Assembly: GCA_029432815.1 (NCBI GenBank)
Contig: JAROBA010000002.1
Span: 97,770-161,769 of the forward strand
Origin: Pontiellaceae bacterium B1224
Lineage (GTDB): Bacteria; Verrucomicrobiota; Kiritimatiellia; Kiritimatiellales; Pontiellaceae
Reading direction: 5' to 3'
Length of the DNA: 64,000 nt
The notes beneath the pieces were generated by a model. That model was given only the letters and a program-made list of their open reading frames with translations. It was not told the DNA's origin and made no database searches. Of the stretch, positions 32,745 through 41,591 are shown in pieces; positions within the stretch are counted from its first letter, which is position 1, and each line of letters opens with the position of its first letter. The position numbers and the translations under genes are program-made.

Positions 32745-32796
32745 CGTGACGATTGAGGCGTGAAAACCAATCACGTTTCGCGCCTCAATCGTCACG
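32745..32796. repeat. 16-bp perfect inverted repeat between the SDR and AKR genes
   Basis: CGTGACGATTGAGGCG (32745-32760) and CGCCTCAATCGTCACG (32781-32796) flank a 20-base loop. Sequence of the arms (CACGACTCAATCGT-like) recurs near the acnB terminator (about 9504-9520) and near 22271, so it belongs to a dispersed family. No T-run follows on either strand. Confidence 0.85.
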
Positions 32797-32800
32797 TACC

Positions 32801-33592
32801 CTACCAAACCGTATTGATTGATCCACCATCCACGGCAATGGTCTGCCCGGTGATATAGCTCGCGGCGTCCGACAGAAGAAAGGCTCCGAGTTTACCGAAC
32901 TCTTCAATCGTGCCGTAGCGGCCGAGCGGGATTCCGCGTTCGTTCGCGGATTTTATTTCTGAAACAGATACATACTGTTTCTGGGCATTCATTCCATCCA
33001 GCGTCTGAACGCGTTCGGTATCAATCCGGCCCGGCATGAGATTGTTGACCCGAATATTTTCGGGGGCCAGTTGTTTGGAAAGGCTCTTCGCCAGACTCGT
33101 CACACCGGAACGCATCACATTCGACAAAAGCAGGAAATCGATCGGCTCTTTCACGGAGATGGAAGTGATGAATAGAATGGAGCCGCCGCCCGCTTCGCGC
33201 ATCAGCGGCAGCACGGAGCGGATCATACGAACTGAGCTCATGAGGGTCAGCTCAAAAGCCGATTGCCAGGCCTCATCATTAAAATCATCGAACGTCCCGG
33301 CAGGCGGCCCGCCGGCGTTGACCACGAGTTTATCAACACCACCGAAGGCATTCGTCGTATTTTCCACCCATTGGAAAATGGAATCGGCGTCGGAGACATC
33401 GAGTACATTCGGCAGAATCTCCGCCTCAGTTTCTTCAACCAGCGTGTCTGCCGCCTCAAAAACTTCCGACTCCGTGCGGGCACCGATGGAAACCAGTGCG
33501 CCTTCTTTGGCCAATTCGCGGGCAATCCCATAACCCAGCCCCTTGCTTGATGCCGCCACCATCGCCACTTTTCCATGCAGTCCAAGATCCAT
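32801..33592 (-). CDS. Short-chain dehydrogenase/reductase with atypical catalytic site
   Basis: 263 residues. Cofactor loop ASSKGLGYGIARELA (TGxxxGxG type with Ser-Lys), LDVSDADSI, LVVNAGGPPAG and the C-terminal ASYITGQTIAVDGG are clear. The catalytic Ser is in FITSISVKEPI, but where YxxxK is expected the sequence reads LLLSNVMRSGVTSLAK, so Tyr is missing and Lys may be replaced by Arg. This sub-group (NAGGPPAG plus SNxxR) is widespread but uncharacterised, so activity or chemistry may be unusual. One palindrome at 33362. Confidence 0.88.
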   Translation of the reverse strand: MDLGLHGKVAMVAASSKGLGYGIARELAKEGALVSIGARTESEVFEAADTLVEETEAEILPNVLDVSDADSIFQWVENTTNAFGGVDKLVVNAGGPPAGTFDDFNDEAWQSAFELTLMSSVRMIRSVLPLMREAGGGSILFITSISVKEPIDFLLLSNVMRSGVTSLAKSLSKQLAPENIRVNNLMPGRIDTERVQTLDGMNAQKQYVSVSEIKSANERGIPLGRYGTIEEFGKLGAFLLSDAASYITGQTIAVDGGSINTVW

Positions 33593-33610
33593 CTACCTTC
33601 TCCATTATTT

Positions 33611-34216
33611 TCAAAGTAAAAATCTAACGCCGATCATTACTCCGGCATCCGCCGCCGCGTGTGTCAAGACCGGCAACCCGTAGCCGCCGAATTTATCCGC
33701 CGTCCACCGCCAGAAAACAGAACTGGCCACCAGCACACCAAAAATCAACAGGAGCCATGGTCGAAAAATCAGCTCATGCAACACGAGAACATGATAACCC
33801 GCAAACATAAAATCCTGCCAGCAGAGAGGAACAAAGTGGTCCGGCGCAATGCCGCGCCAGTGAATCTCCTCCAGCACCGGATGGATGATGGAAAAATAAG
33901 GGATCATCAACAACCACGCCAGACCGGTCAGCCCGTAAAAAGACAACCATACCGTGAGCCTGGTATACGGAGATTGAAAAATCGGCCACATAAAATAGAC
34001 CACCGGTGCGGCCATGGCGCAGATGATGACGGATGGAATCAGCAACGGTGTGCGCATTCCGCCCCAAACCGTTTTCCACAAGTTGGAAGGGAGGCGTAGA
34101 AATAGGAAAAGCAAAATACCGGCGTGATAAAGCAGAATCGTGATCCACGCGCTGCGGAGCAGTGTCATCCCCAACAACACAGCAATATAAGGAACCAGTG
34201 CGGCCAACAGCTTCAT
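33611..34216 (-). CDS. CPBP-family (CAAX protease-like) intramembrane protein
   Basis: 201 residues with about six membrane helices. The signature motifs are present: HPVLEEIHWRGI (EExxxR), FAGYHVLVLHE (FxxxH) and a last His/Asp in LTHAAADAG. Members are intramembrane metalloprotease-like or chaperone-like proteins of varied role. It begins 35 bp from the divergent bioF. One palindrome at 34074. Confidence 0.75.
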   Translation of the reverse strand: MKLLAALVPYIAVLLGMTLLRSAWITILLYHAGILLFLFLRLPSNLWKTVWGGMRTPLLIPSVIICAMAAPVVYFMWPIFQSPYTRLTVWLSFYGLTGLAWLLMIPYFSIIHPVLEEIHWRGIAPDHFVPLCWQDFMFAGYHVLVLHELIFRPWLLLIFGVLVASSVFWRWTADKFGGYGLPVLTHAAADAGVMIGVRFLL

Positions 34217-34251
34217 GGAAAAAGCTATAGTCCATTTTCAGGATTGCGCCA

Positions 34252-35439
34252 ATGAAACTCTTTGGACAAAGTGCCCCAATGAACGATTCATGGATCCAGC
34301 AGCAACTCAGTGAAGCCAAAGCACAGGGGCTCGAACGTGCCGCACGCGCCTACCCGGAAGCGGGCGGGGTCATTAAAATTGATGGCAAAGAGGTGCTCAA
34401 CTTTTCGAGCAACGACTATCTCGACCTCGGCCGACACCGGCATGTCATGGATTGTGCACGGGAAGCGCTGGATCAATACGGCATCGGCTCCACCGCCTCG
34501 CGGCTCGTGACCGGCACCCTGCCGATCCACGAAGAACTGGAAGCACGCATCGCCAAAGAAAAAGGATACGAAGCGGCGCTCGTTTTCGGCTCGGGCTACA
34601 TGGCCAACGCCGGAACCATCCCCGTGCTCGCCGGGCGCGACGACCTGATTTTTGCCGACAAACTGGTGCACGCATCGATGATCGACGCCTGTAAACTCTC
34701 CGGAGCCAAACTGGTTCGCTGGGCACATAACGATGTCCAGGCCTTGGAAAAACGGCTGATGCAATACGGAACTTCCAATGTTCGGAAGCTGATTATTACG
34801 GAATCGGTTTTCAGCATGGATGGCGATATTGCGCCGCTGAAGGAAATTGCCGCATTGGCGGAAACGTACGATGCCATGCTGATGATCGATGAAGCGCACT
34901 CCACTGGTGCCTTCGGGCCGAACGGGGCCGGCCTGATCCGCGAACTGGGCATTGAAAGCGCAGTCACGGTTTCGATGGGCACCATGAGCAAAGCGATGGC
35001 GGGTTATGGCGGTTACGTGGCCTGCAGTTCCGACCTTCGGAAACTGCTGGTGAATTCATCGCGCGCCTTTATTTACACCACCGCCCCGCCGCCAGCCGTG
35101 ATCGGTGGTGCACTCGGTGCGATGGATGTGTTTGAATCGTCTCCGAGGCTTGGAAGTATTCTGCAGGCGAACGCGGACTATTTCCGGTCGCTCCTGCATG
35201 CAGGCGGACTGGACACAATGAACAGCCAAAGCCAGATCATCCCGATTGCCATCGGCGAGAATGAAAAGGCATTGGCTATTTCGCAGAAGCTGCGCGAACA
35301 GGGAATGATATGCGCGGCCATCCGCCCGCCAACGGTTCCCCCGGGAACCGCGCGCCTGCGGATATCCATCACCCTTGCGCACCATGTCGATCACCTCGAT
35401 CTAGCCGCTAAAGCGATCATCTCCGCCGTAAAAGGATAA
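34252..35439 (+). CDS. bioF: 8-amino-7-oxononanoate synthase
   Basis: 395 residues. PLP enzyme that condenses pimeloyl-ACP with alanine in biotin synthesis. Landmarks: LNFSSNDYLDLGRH, GIGSTASRLVTGTLPIHEELE, VFGSGYMANAG, FADKLVHASMIDACKLSGA, MIDEAHSTGAFGPNGAGL and the PLP lysine in SMGTMSKAMAGYGGYV. Start at 34252 (AGGA upstream); 34279 is an alternative that drops nine residues. The next gene on this strand is bioH-like, after a repeat element. Closely related AONS/KBL enzymes cannot be fully excluded, but the biotin context supports bioF. Confidence 0.9.
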   Translation: MKLFGQSAPMNDSWIQQQLSEAKAQGLERAARAYPEAGGVIKIDGKEVLNFSSNDYLDLGRHRHVMDCAREALDQYGIGSTASRLVTGTLPIHEELEARIAKEKGYEAALVFGSGYMANAGTIPVLAGRDDLIFADKLVHASMIDACKLSGAKLVRWAHNDVQALEKRLMQYGTSNVRKLIITESVFSMDGDIAPLKEIAALAETYDAMLMIDEAHSTGAFGPNGAGLIRELGIESAVTVSMGTMSKAMAGYGGYVACSSDLRKLLVNSSRAFIYTTAPPPAVIGGALGAMDVFESSPRLGSILQANADYFRSLLHAGGLDTMNSQSQIIPIAIGENEKALAISQKLREQGMICAAIRPPTVPPGTARLRISITLAHHVDHLDLAAKAIISAVKG

Positions 35440-35513
35440 CCACAAAGACAGAAAGGACTCTAAGGAACACAAAGAACAGCCGAACTTCGTGCCCTTTGTG
35501 CCTTCGTGTTAAA
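35440..35513. repeat. ACAAAGACAG-type dispersed inverted repeat, copy 1
   Basis: Starts CCACAAAGACAGAAAGGAC and ends TTTGTGCCTTCGTGTTAAA, so the two ends are roughly complementary and would fold into a long imperfect hairpin. A relative lies at 61727-61808, also directly before a gene. It fills the gap between bioF and bioH and ends six bases before the bioH start codon. Confidence 0.75.
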
Positions 35514-35518
35514 ATTTC

Positions 35519-36166
35519 GTGAAAACAGTTTTAATCATTTCAGGGTGGGCGCATGGGATTGAGGCGATTCGGCCGATGGGCGATGTGCTGGCCGATCAAT
35601 TTGAGGTGCAGCTGCTGACCGGTAGTCAGGTATTGAAGGAACAGAAGATTCCGGATGCCGATGTGATTGTGACCGGTTCGATGGGCGGTTTGCTGGCGAT
35701 AGAGCTGCTGCCGGCGAGTTGCAAAAAGCTGGTGCTGATTTCCTCGACTGCGAAGTTCTGTGCGGCGGAGGGATATGAGTGCGGCACGCATGAAAAGATT
35801 CTTAAACGTATGATTCTGATGCTGAAGCGTAATCCGGATGCCGTGCTGGCAGACTTTTATAAAAACGTACATTATCCCAATCCGGCACTGAAAACTGATC
35901 CGGAGTGCAATCTGGATGATCTGGTCGCCGGGCTGGACTTCCTGCTGGAATCCGATGTGCGAGCCAGCGTTCCAGACATTGGAATTCCGGTGCAGCTTTT
36001 CCACGGTTCGGAAGACCGCATTATTCCGGTCGAGGCTGCAGAGTGGCTGCACAAAAATCTTCCGGACAGCCGATTAGCCGTTTATGAAGATGGCCATGGC
36101 CTGGCGGCACACCATTTTAAACCGATGATGCAGGAACTGGTAAACTTTGTTTCGAATAAGGACTGA
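35519..36166 (+). CDS. bioH: BioH-like pimeloyl-ACP methyl ester esterase (alpha/beta hydrolase)
   Basis: 215 residues from GTG 35519; no ribosome site is visible because a repeat abuts the start. The N-terminus (KTVLIISGWAHG), nucleophile elbow GSMGG (Ser), LVLISSTAKFCAAEGYECG, Asp in FHGSEDRIIP and terminal His in EDGHGLAAHH make a complete Ser-Asp-His triad. The segment after the nucleophile, with the EGY(x)CG stretch, fits BioH, which frees pimeloyl-ACP from its methyl ester after BioC/Fab chain elongation. bioF just upstream and bioC elsewhere in the window support this. BioG- or BioV-type replacements are less likely. Confidence 0.7.
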   Translation: MKTVLIISGWAHGIEAIRPMGDVLADQFEVQLLTGSQVLKEQKIPDADVIVTGSMGGLLAIELLPASCKKLVLISSTAKFCAAEGYECGTHEKILKRMILMLKRNPDAVLADFYKNVHYPNPALKTDPECNLDDLVAGLDFLLESDVRASVPDIGIPVQLFHGSEDRIIPVEAAEWLHKNLPDSRLAVYEDGHGLAAHHFKPMMQELVNFVSNKD

Positions 36167-36168
36167 AA

Positions 36169-36627
36169 ATGAATGATCCACTGAAATTAGGATGGAGAGA
36201 ATGGTGCGCACTTCCAGCGCTTGGAATTCCGGCCATTAAAGCCAAAATTGATACGGGCGCAAAAACATCGTGCCTGCATACGTTCGGTATTGAGCCCTTT
36301 TCTGAAGACGGCGTGAGCTTTGTGCGTTTCAAAGTGCATCCGTTACAGAAAAATGAAGATCTGGTTCTGGAGTGCACGGCCGCCGTGAAGGATGAACGCG
36401 AAGTGAGCGATTCGGGCGGGCATAAAGAAATGCGCTATATTATTGAAACCCAGATGTTAATTGGCGATAAGCAACGCTTGATTGAGATGTCGTTGACGAA
36501 CCGTGACTCGATGCGATTTCGCATGTTGCTGGGTCGCCGCGCAATGGAAGAGAATACGCTGGTTGATCCGGCGGCTTCCTACCTTAATGGGCGACTCAAA
36601 GCTAATGCGCTTTACGGACTGATTTAA
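36169..36627 (+). CDS. rimB: RimB-type retropepsin-like protease (RimK-associated, DUF785)
   Basis: 152 residues. PF05618-type domain with the aspartic-protease signature [15 protein letters not shown] and, later, [12 protein letters not shown]. Known members (RimB) trim the glutamate tails that RimK adds to ribosomal protein S6. AAGGA lies before the ATG; the bioH stop is 3 bp upstream and rimK starts 17 bp downstream, consistent with a conserved rimB-rimK pair. Confidence 0.85.
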   Translation: MNDPLKLGWREWCALPALGIPAIKAKIDTGAKTSCLHTFGIEPFSEDGVSFVRFKVHPLQKNEDLVLECTAAVKDEREVSDSGGHKEMRYIIETQMLIGDKQRLIEMSLTNRDSMRFRMLLGRRAMEENTLVDPAASYLNGRLKANALYGLI

Positions 36628-36644
36628 AAAAACAGGAAACCATT

Positions 36645-37550
36645 ATGAAAATTGCAATATTGTCGCGAAACGCAAAACTCTATTCTACACGCCGACTCAA
36701 AGAGGCCGCAGAAGCCCAAGGACATGAAGTCCAGATCATCGATGTGCTACGCGCGTACATGAACATTGCGTCTCACAAACCGACGATTCACTACAAGGGC
36801 GCGCCGCTTGAAGGTTTTGATGTGGTGATTCCTCGCATCGGGGCTTCCGTTACGTTCTATGGAGCCTCCGTACTCCGGCAGTTTGAAATGATGGGCGTCT
36901 ATCCGCTGAACGAGTCGGTGGCCATCACCCGATCGCGCGATAAACTCCGCTCGCTCCAATTGCTCTCGCGCAGAGGTATCGGCCTGCCACTCACCGGATT
37001 TGCCAATAAACCCGATGATATTAAGGACATGATTAAGATGGTCGGAGGTGCTCCGTTGGTGGTGAAACTTCTTGAAGGTACCCAGGGTATCGGCGTGGTG
37101 CTGGCTGAAACCCAGAAAGCGGCAGAAAGCGTGATCGAAGGATTCATGGGCGTGAAAGCCAACATCCTTGTACAGGAATATATTAAAGAAGCGGGTGGCG
37201 CAGATATCCGCTGTCTTGTGGTAGGCGGCAAAGTGGTGGCCTCCATGAAACGCCAGGCAGCGGCCGGCGAATTCCGATCGAATCTGCATCGTGGTGGTTC
37301 TGCCACCCTGATCCGGATTACGCCCGAGGAACGATCCACCGCAGTTCGGGCCGCAAAAATCATGGGGCTGAACCTCGCGGGCGTTGATCTGCTTCGTTCA
37401 AACCATGGCCCTGTTGTGATGGAAGTGAATTCCAGTCCGGGCCTCGAAGGCATTGAACAAGCCACGGGAAAAGATATTGCCGCCATGGTGATTGATTACA
37501 TCGAAAAAAATGCAAAACCCGGCAATACCAAAACCAAGGGGCAGGGTTAA
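36645..37550 (+). CDS. rimK: RimK-family ATP-grasp alpha-L-glutamate ligase
   Basis: 301 residues. ATP-grasp ligase that adds glutamates to ribosomal protein S6 (and can make polyglutamate). RimK landmarks: [90 protein letters not shown] and [20 protein letters not shown] lies before the ATG. It sits between rimB and an M14-type peptidase gene, a recurrent trio. Confidence 0.95.
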   Translation: MKIAILSRNAKLYSTRRLKEAAEAQGHEVQIIDVLRAYMNIASHKPTIHYKGAPLEGFDVVIPRIGASVTFYGASVLRQFEMMGVYPLNESVAITRSRDKLRSLQLLSRRGIGLPLTGFANKPDDIKDMIKMVGGAPLVVKLLEGTQGIGVVLAETQKAAESVIEGFMGVKANILVQEYIKEAGGADIRCLVVGGKVVASMKRQAAAGEFRSNLHRGGSATLIRITPEERSTAVRAAKIMGLNLAGVDLLRSNHGPVVMEVNSSPGLEGIEQATGKDIAAMVIDYIEKNAKPGNTKTKGQG

Positions 37551-37553
37551 GCC

Positions 37554-38603
37554 GTGCAACCGGCCATCACCATCGATGGGCATGAAATCAAGGCGGGCTC
37601 CCGGAAACTCATTCATCTCTCCCTGCCTGAATTCTATACCTATGCCCCCACCACCATGCCGATTCATGTCATTCACGGCCGCAATCCGGGCCCCCGCCTG
37701 CTAGTTACTTCTGCGGTACATGGCGATGAGATCAACGGGGTGGAAATTATCCGACGGTTGCTGGGCCATAAATCAATTGAGCGCATTAAGGGCACACTGA
37801 TTCTGATTCCGGTGGTCAACGTATTCGGTTTTGTGGCGCAGTCGCGCTATCTGCCGGACCGCCGCGATTTGAACCGTTCCTTCCCCGGCTCGCCCAAAGG
37901 TTCGATGGCATCGCGACTGGCCAATATTGTCATGACCGAAGTCCTGCCTATCTGTACGCACGTGATTGATCTGCATACCGGAGCCATCAACCGCGAAAAC
38001 TTTCCTCAGGTCCGAGCGACCCTGAATGACAACACTGAGCTGAAGGAGTTGGCAAAAGCCTTCAACGCTCCGGTGGTGCTGGATGCCAACCTGCGCGAAG
38101 GAACCTTCCGCGAATCCGCACACCAAAAAGGAATTCTTACACTGGTGTATGAAGCCGGTGAGGCCCTTCGTTTTGATGAAGTGTCTATCCGCGCCGGCGT
38201 GGCCGGTATCCTGAATGTACTGTCTTATCTGGGCATGAGCCGCAAGCGAATGCGCCGGAAAGAACATCATCCCTTAATTGCTAAAAGCTCGCAATGGGTG
38301 CGCGCCCCGCAAAGCGGGGTTGCCCGTTCTCTCGTGGCACTGGGCCAAAAGGTTTCCGCTGGAGATGAACTGGCCTACATCAGCGATCCGGCCGGAGGCA
38401 ATGAAGAGGTCATTAAAAGCACTGTTGCGGGCATTGTGATTGGCCGGACCCGCCTGCCGTTGGTCTACGAAGGTGAAGCCATTTTCCACATCGCTAAATT
38501 TTCCCAAACCTCGGAAGCCGCCGAATCCATTGAAAACTTTCAGGATGCATTCGACCCTCTCACTGATACCATTGAAAGCGAAGAGCCGCCGGTTGTTGGT
38601 TAA
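37554..38603 (+). CDS. Succinylglutamate desuccinylase/aspartoacylase-family (M14) protein
   Basis: 349 residues from GTG 37554 (AGGG upstream; 3 bp after rimK stop). Zn ligands VTSAVHGDEINGVE (HxxE) and VIDLHTGAI (His), RDLNRSFPGSPKGS, and the general base in LTLVYEAGEA are present. The last ~110 residues form a separate beta domain (VRAPQSGVARSLV, AGDELAYISDP) like lipoyl/biotinyl hybrids that many members of this sub-family carry. In rimK operons such proteins are proposed to act on glutamyl amides, but that is inference. Confidence 0.88.
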   Translation: MQPAITIDGHEIKAGSRKLIHLSLPEFYTYAPTTMPIHVIHGRNPGPRLLVTSAVHGDEINGVEIIRRLLGHKSIERIKGTLILIPVVNVFGFVAQSRYLPDRRDLNRSFPGSPKGSMASRLANIVMTEVLPICTHVIDLHTGAINRENFPQVRATLNDNTELKELAKAFNAPVVLDANLREGTFRESAHQKGILTLVYEAGEALRFDEVSIRAGVAGILNVLSYLGMSRKRMRRKEHHPLIAKSSQWVRAPQSGVARSLVALGQKVSAGDELAYISDPAGGNEEVIKSTVAGIVIGRTRLPLVYEGEAIFHIAKFSQTSEAAESIENFQDAFDPLTDTIESEEPPVVG

Positions 38604-38626
38604 TGCTGTCTATTATCAAGGGTTCT

Positions 38627-41296
38627 TCAAATATCAACAGTGACTTTCATACCCTCTTTGAGCTGTTTTTCAGCATTCACAGAGGTTTGGATGACAAGAC
38701 TCGTCGCGACGAGTCCAGTCCATCCCGTCTGATGACTGGCACCCACACCAGCACCATTGTCCCCGTTAAAATATTCATAGAAGAGAATATGGTCGCGCCA
38801 ATGCGGGTTCTTTTGGAACGTTTCCGTTCCGCCGTAAACCGGCCGTAATCCATCACCATTTTTCAGGAAAATGGAGGATAACCGCCGCCCGATTTCCAAC
38901 TCAACTTCGTAGAGTGTTTTCTGCTGCCCGGAACCAGTTGGACATTCGACGGTAAAGTCATCGCCGTAGTAGGTGTAGAGATTGCGCAAGGCCCGCAGAA
39001 TCAGAAAATTGACCGGCATCCACACCGGTCCGCGCCAGTTTGAATTTCCGCCAAACAGCCCTGAATCGGATTCGCCCGGCAGATAGCTGACGGTATGTTC
39101 CTCACCGTTCCAGTGGAACGTATAGGGATGGTCCTTGTGAAAACGCGATAGCGACCGTATGCCGTGCGGCCCGAGAAACTCATTTTCATCGAGCATACGC
39201 GAAAGGATCTTTCGGAGTTTATCATCGTCGAGTACTGCGAGCAAACGCCGACCATTTACACCCAGACAATCCGGACAGGCAATGCTCTGAACCAGATCGG
39301 GCTTTTGATCGATCAGCGATTCATAACGCTGCTTGAAATGCGGCAGCGTATCGAGCAGGTCGGGATCGATGACGGTCGAGGCACACAACGGCAGCAATCC
39401 GACCATTGACCGCACCTTCAGCCGGGTACCGCTTCCATCCGGGAAGCGCAGGACATCATAAAAGAAGGCATCGTCTTCATCCCACATTTCATCGTCGTTC
39501 ACACCAATCCGATCCATCACCCCGGCGATACTGATGAACTGGTCCAGATAATTCAGCGCTTCGTCATCATATCGCTCGGGATCGCTGCGCGCGAGTTCCA
39601 GCGCGATCTGCACCATGAACTGAGCAAACAGAACCATCCAGGCGGTACCGTCCGATTGCTCCAGAGCTCCGCCGGTCGGCAGCGCCTTGCTCCGGTCAAA
39701 AACCCCAATATTGTCCAACCCTAGAAAACCGCCTTCGAAAACATTCTTGTCCGTCGGATCTTTCTTGGCCAGCCACCAGTTAAAATTGAGTGCCATCCTT
39801 TCGAACGCCTGCTTCAGAAAGGCGGTATCCCCGCCATCGCCCCGACGCGCTTTATCGATGGAATAGACCGCATACACAGCAAAGGGATGGACCGGCGGAT
39901 TCACATCGCTGAAATTCCATTCATAGGCCGGAAGCTGCCCGTCGGGATGCTGATAACGTTCGCTCAGAAACAGAAGCAATTGCTGCTTCGCAAAATGCTG
40001 ATCCACCAATACCAGCGCAATGGTATGAAAGGCGAGGTCCCATGTGGCATACCACGGGTATTCCCATTTGTCTGGCATGGAAATCACATCGTGATTCTGC
40101 ATATGGGCCCACTCGCTGTTGCGGATGGCGAGCCCCTGCCGGGCATGTTCCTCCAACCAGGTTTTAACATCATATTCATAATACTGCTTCGACCACAGCA
40201 TACCGGCCATCGCCTGACGGGCCACATTCCGCTCGTCGTCGCTGAGTGCTTCCGGTAACAGGTCGGCATAAAAGGCATCGCATTCAGACCGGCGGGTTTC
40301 GAAGGTTTCCTCGAATTCAGAGCCAAAGGCATCATCGGTCAGATCATACTCGGTTTGCGTCAGGCGCAACCGGAGGGTGTGCGTTTCGCCCGGCTGAACC
40401 TCCAGCGCATAGTTTGCTGCCATTTTGGTACCGACCATGTCGGCATTCACCGCTTCCGGATTTCCGGAAACGATGAAATCATTAATCCCGTCCTTAACAA
40501 AGGGGTGGGCATTGTCGGAATTAAACAGCAGCCGATTATTCGTTTCATTTTCAGTATAGAGCAACGGCGGAGAGCCCTCGAAATATAAACGGTATTCCCC
40601 GAGCTCGGCATGACTCGCCCGGACATAATCGGTCCCCGCAAGCATCGGCCGGGCCGTATTGCTTCCCCATGTATTCCGAAACCAGAGCGTAGGCAGAACA
40701 TGGAGCGATGCTGTTTCGGGGCCGCGATTGCAAATATTAATCTTAATCAACACCTCGTCCGGCCCCGCCTTTGCATATTCCACGAAGATATCGAAATAGC
40801 GGTCCTCGTTGAAAATGCCTGTGTCGAGCAGCTCATATTCCGGCTCGGACATTGAGCGGCTCTGATTCACGGCCACCAGATCCGCATACGGGAATTCCCC
40901 GTGCGGATATTTATACAGATATTTCATGTAGGAATGCGTCGGCGTACTGTCGAGATAGAAGTAGTACTCCTTCACATCCTCGCCATGGTTTCCCTGACCG
41001 TTCGACAGACCGAATGCCCGTTCTTTCAAACAGGGATCTTTTCCATTCCACAGCGCTACAGAGAAACAGAGCTGCTGCCGATCATCGGAGAATCCTGCCA
41101 GACCGTCTTCACCCCGGCAATAGGCTCGCGACCGCGCCTGCTCAAACGGGAAATATTCCCAGGCACTGCCATCGGAGCTATAGTCTTCGCGAACCGTCCC
41201 CCACTGGCGCTCACTCAGATAGGGGCCCCATTTCATCCAGGGAGCTCCCTTTGCCTGCGCCTCATCTAACCGGGTATTTTCTGCTGATTCATTCAT
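38627..41296 (-). CDS. GH63-like large glucosidase (MGH1-type glycoside hydrolase)
   Basis: 889 residues. The start (QWGTVREDYSSDGSAWEYFPFEQARSRAY read as separate short matches: WGTVREDYS, WEYFPFE, SRAYCRGEDG) and the (alpha/alpha)6 part (PWYATWDLAFHTIAL, WNFSDVNPPVHP, GGFLGLDNIGVFDRS, RGPVWMPVNFLIL) match a family annotated as glucosidase in many bacteria and related to GH63. It is about twice as long as GH63 mannosyl/glucosylglycerate hydrolases. Substrate is unknown; osmolyte or glycan glucosides are possible. AAGGAG precedes the ATG. It ends the leftward ion/osmotic-stress block. Confidence 0.82.
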   Translation of the reverse strand: MNESAENTRLDEAQAKGAPWMKWGPYLSERQWGTVREDYSSDGSAWEYFPFEQARSRAYCRGEDGLAGFSDDRQQLCFSVALWNGKDPCLKERAFGLSNGQGNHGEDVKEYYFYLDSTPTHSYMKYLYKYPHGEFPYADLVAVNQSRSMSEPEYELLDTGIFNEDRYFDIFVEYAKAGPDEVLIKINICNRGPETASLHVLPTLWFRNTWGSNTARPMLAGTDYVRASHAELGEYRLYFEGSPPLLYTENETNNRLLFNSDNAHPFVKDGINDFIVSGNPEAVNADMVGTKMAANYALEVQPGETHTLRLRLTQTEYDLTDDAFGSEFEETFETRRSECDAFYADLLPEALSDDERNVARQAMAGMLWSKQYYEYDVKTWLEEHARQGLAIRNSEWAHMQNHDVISMPDKWEYPWYATWDLAFHTIALVLVDQHFAKQQLLLFLSERYQHPDGQLPAYEWNFSDVNPPVHPFAVYAVYSIDKARRGDGGDTAFLKQAFERMALNFNWWLAKKDPTDKNVFEGGFLGLDNIGVFDRSKALPTGGALEQSDGTAWMVLFAQFMVQIALELARSDPERYDDEALNYLDQFISIAGVMDRIGVNDDEMWDEDDAFFYDVLRFPDGSGTRLKVRSMVGLLPLCASTVIDPDLLDTLPHFKQRYESLIDQKPDLVQSIACPDCLGVNGRRLLAVLDDDKLRKILSRMLDENEFLGPHGIRSLSRFHKDHPYTFHWNGEEHTVSYLPGESDSGLFGGNSNWRGPVWMPVNFLILRALRNLYTYYGDDFTVECPTGSGQQKTLYEVELEIGRRLSSIFLKNGDGLRPVYGGTETFQKNPHWRDHILFYEYFNGDNGAGVGASHQTGWTGLVATSLVIQTSVNAEKQLKEGMKVTVDI

Positions 41297-41332
41297 GGTT
41301 CACTCCTTTTTTCGTAATTAAGGATGGGGGTT

Positions 41333-41533
41333 CTATTTCTTCAGCTTCCACTGCAATGGAATCAGTATCCCGCAGATCAGCCCAACCAACCAGGTTAATG
41401 CCAGAAACAGGGCCCGCGGCATTGAGATCGTGATGAACAGCACCTTCGTATCAACCGGCTCAAGGTTTTGCAAAATGATGATCCCGGTAAGAATCGCCAG
41501 AATCAGAATAATGATGAGTTTCGCTTTTTTCAT
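41333..41533 (-). CDS. LapA-like (DUF1049) membrane protein
   Basis: 66 residues. Two membrane helices, KAKLIIILILAILTGIIILQN and ALFLALTWLVGLICGILIP, the first ending in QNLEPVDTKVLF, which is the DUF1049/LapA signature (NxxPVxxxFLF type). LapA-type proteins are linked to LPS assembly control in enterics; the role here is unknown. GGGAGAG lies before the ATG. 36 bp before the glucosidase gene. Confidence 0.82.
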   Translation of the reverse strand: MKKAKLIIILILAILTGIIILQNLEPVDTKVLFITISMPRALFLALTWLVGLICGILIPLQWKLKK

Positions 41534-41591
41534 GGTCTCTCCCTCTACTGCGTTCCATCTGCTTTCTCAGATCAAGAAGTGGACAGTCATG

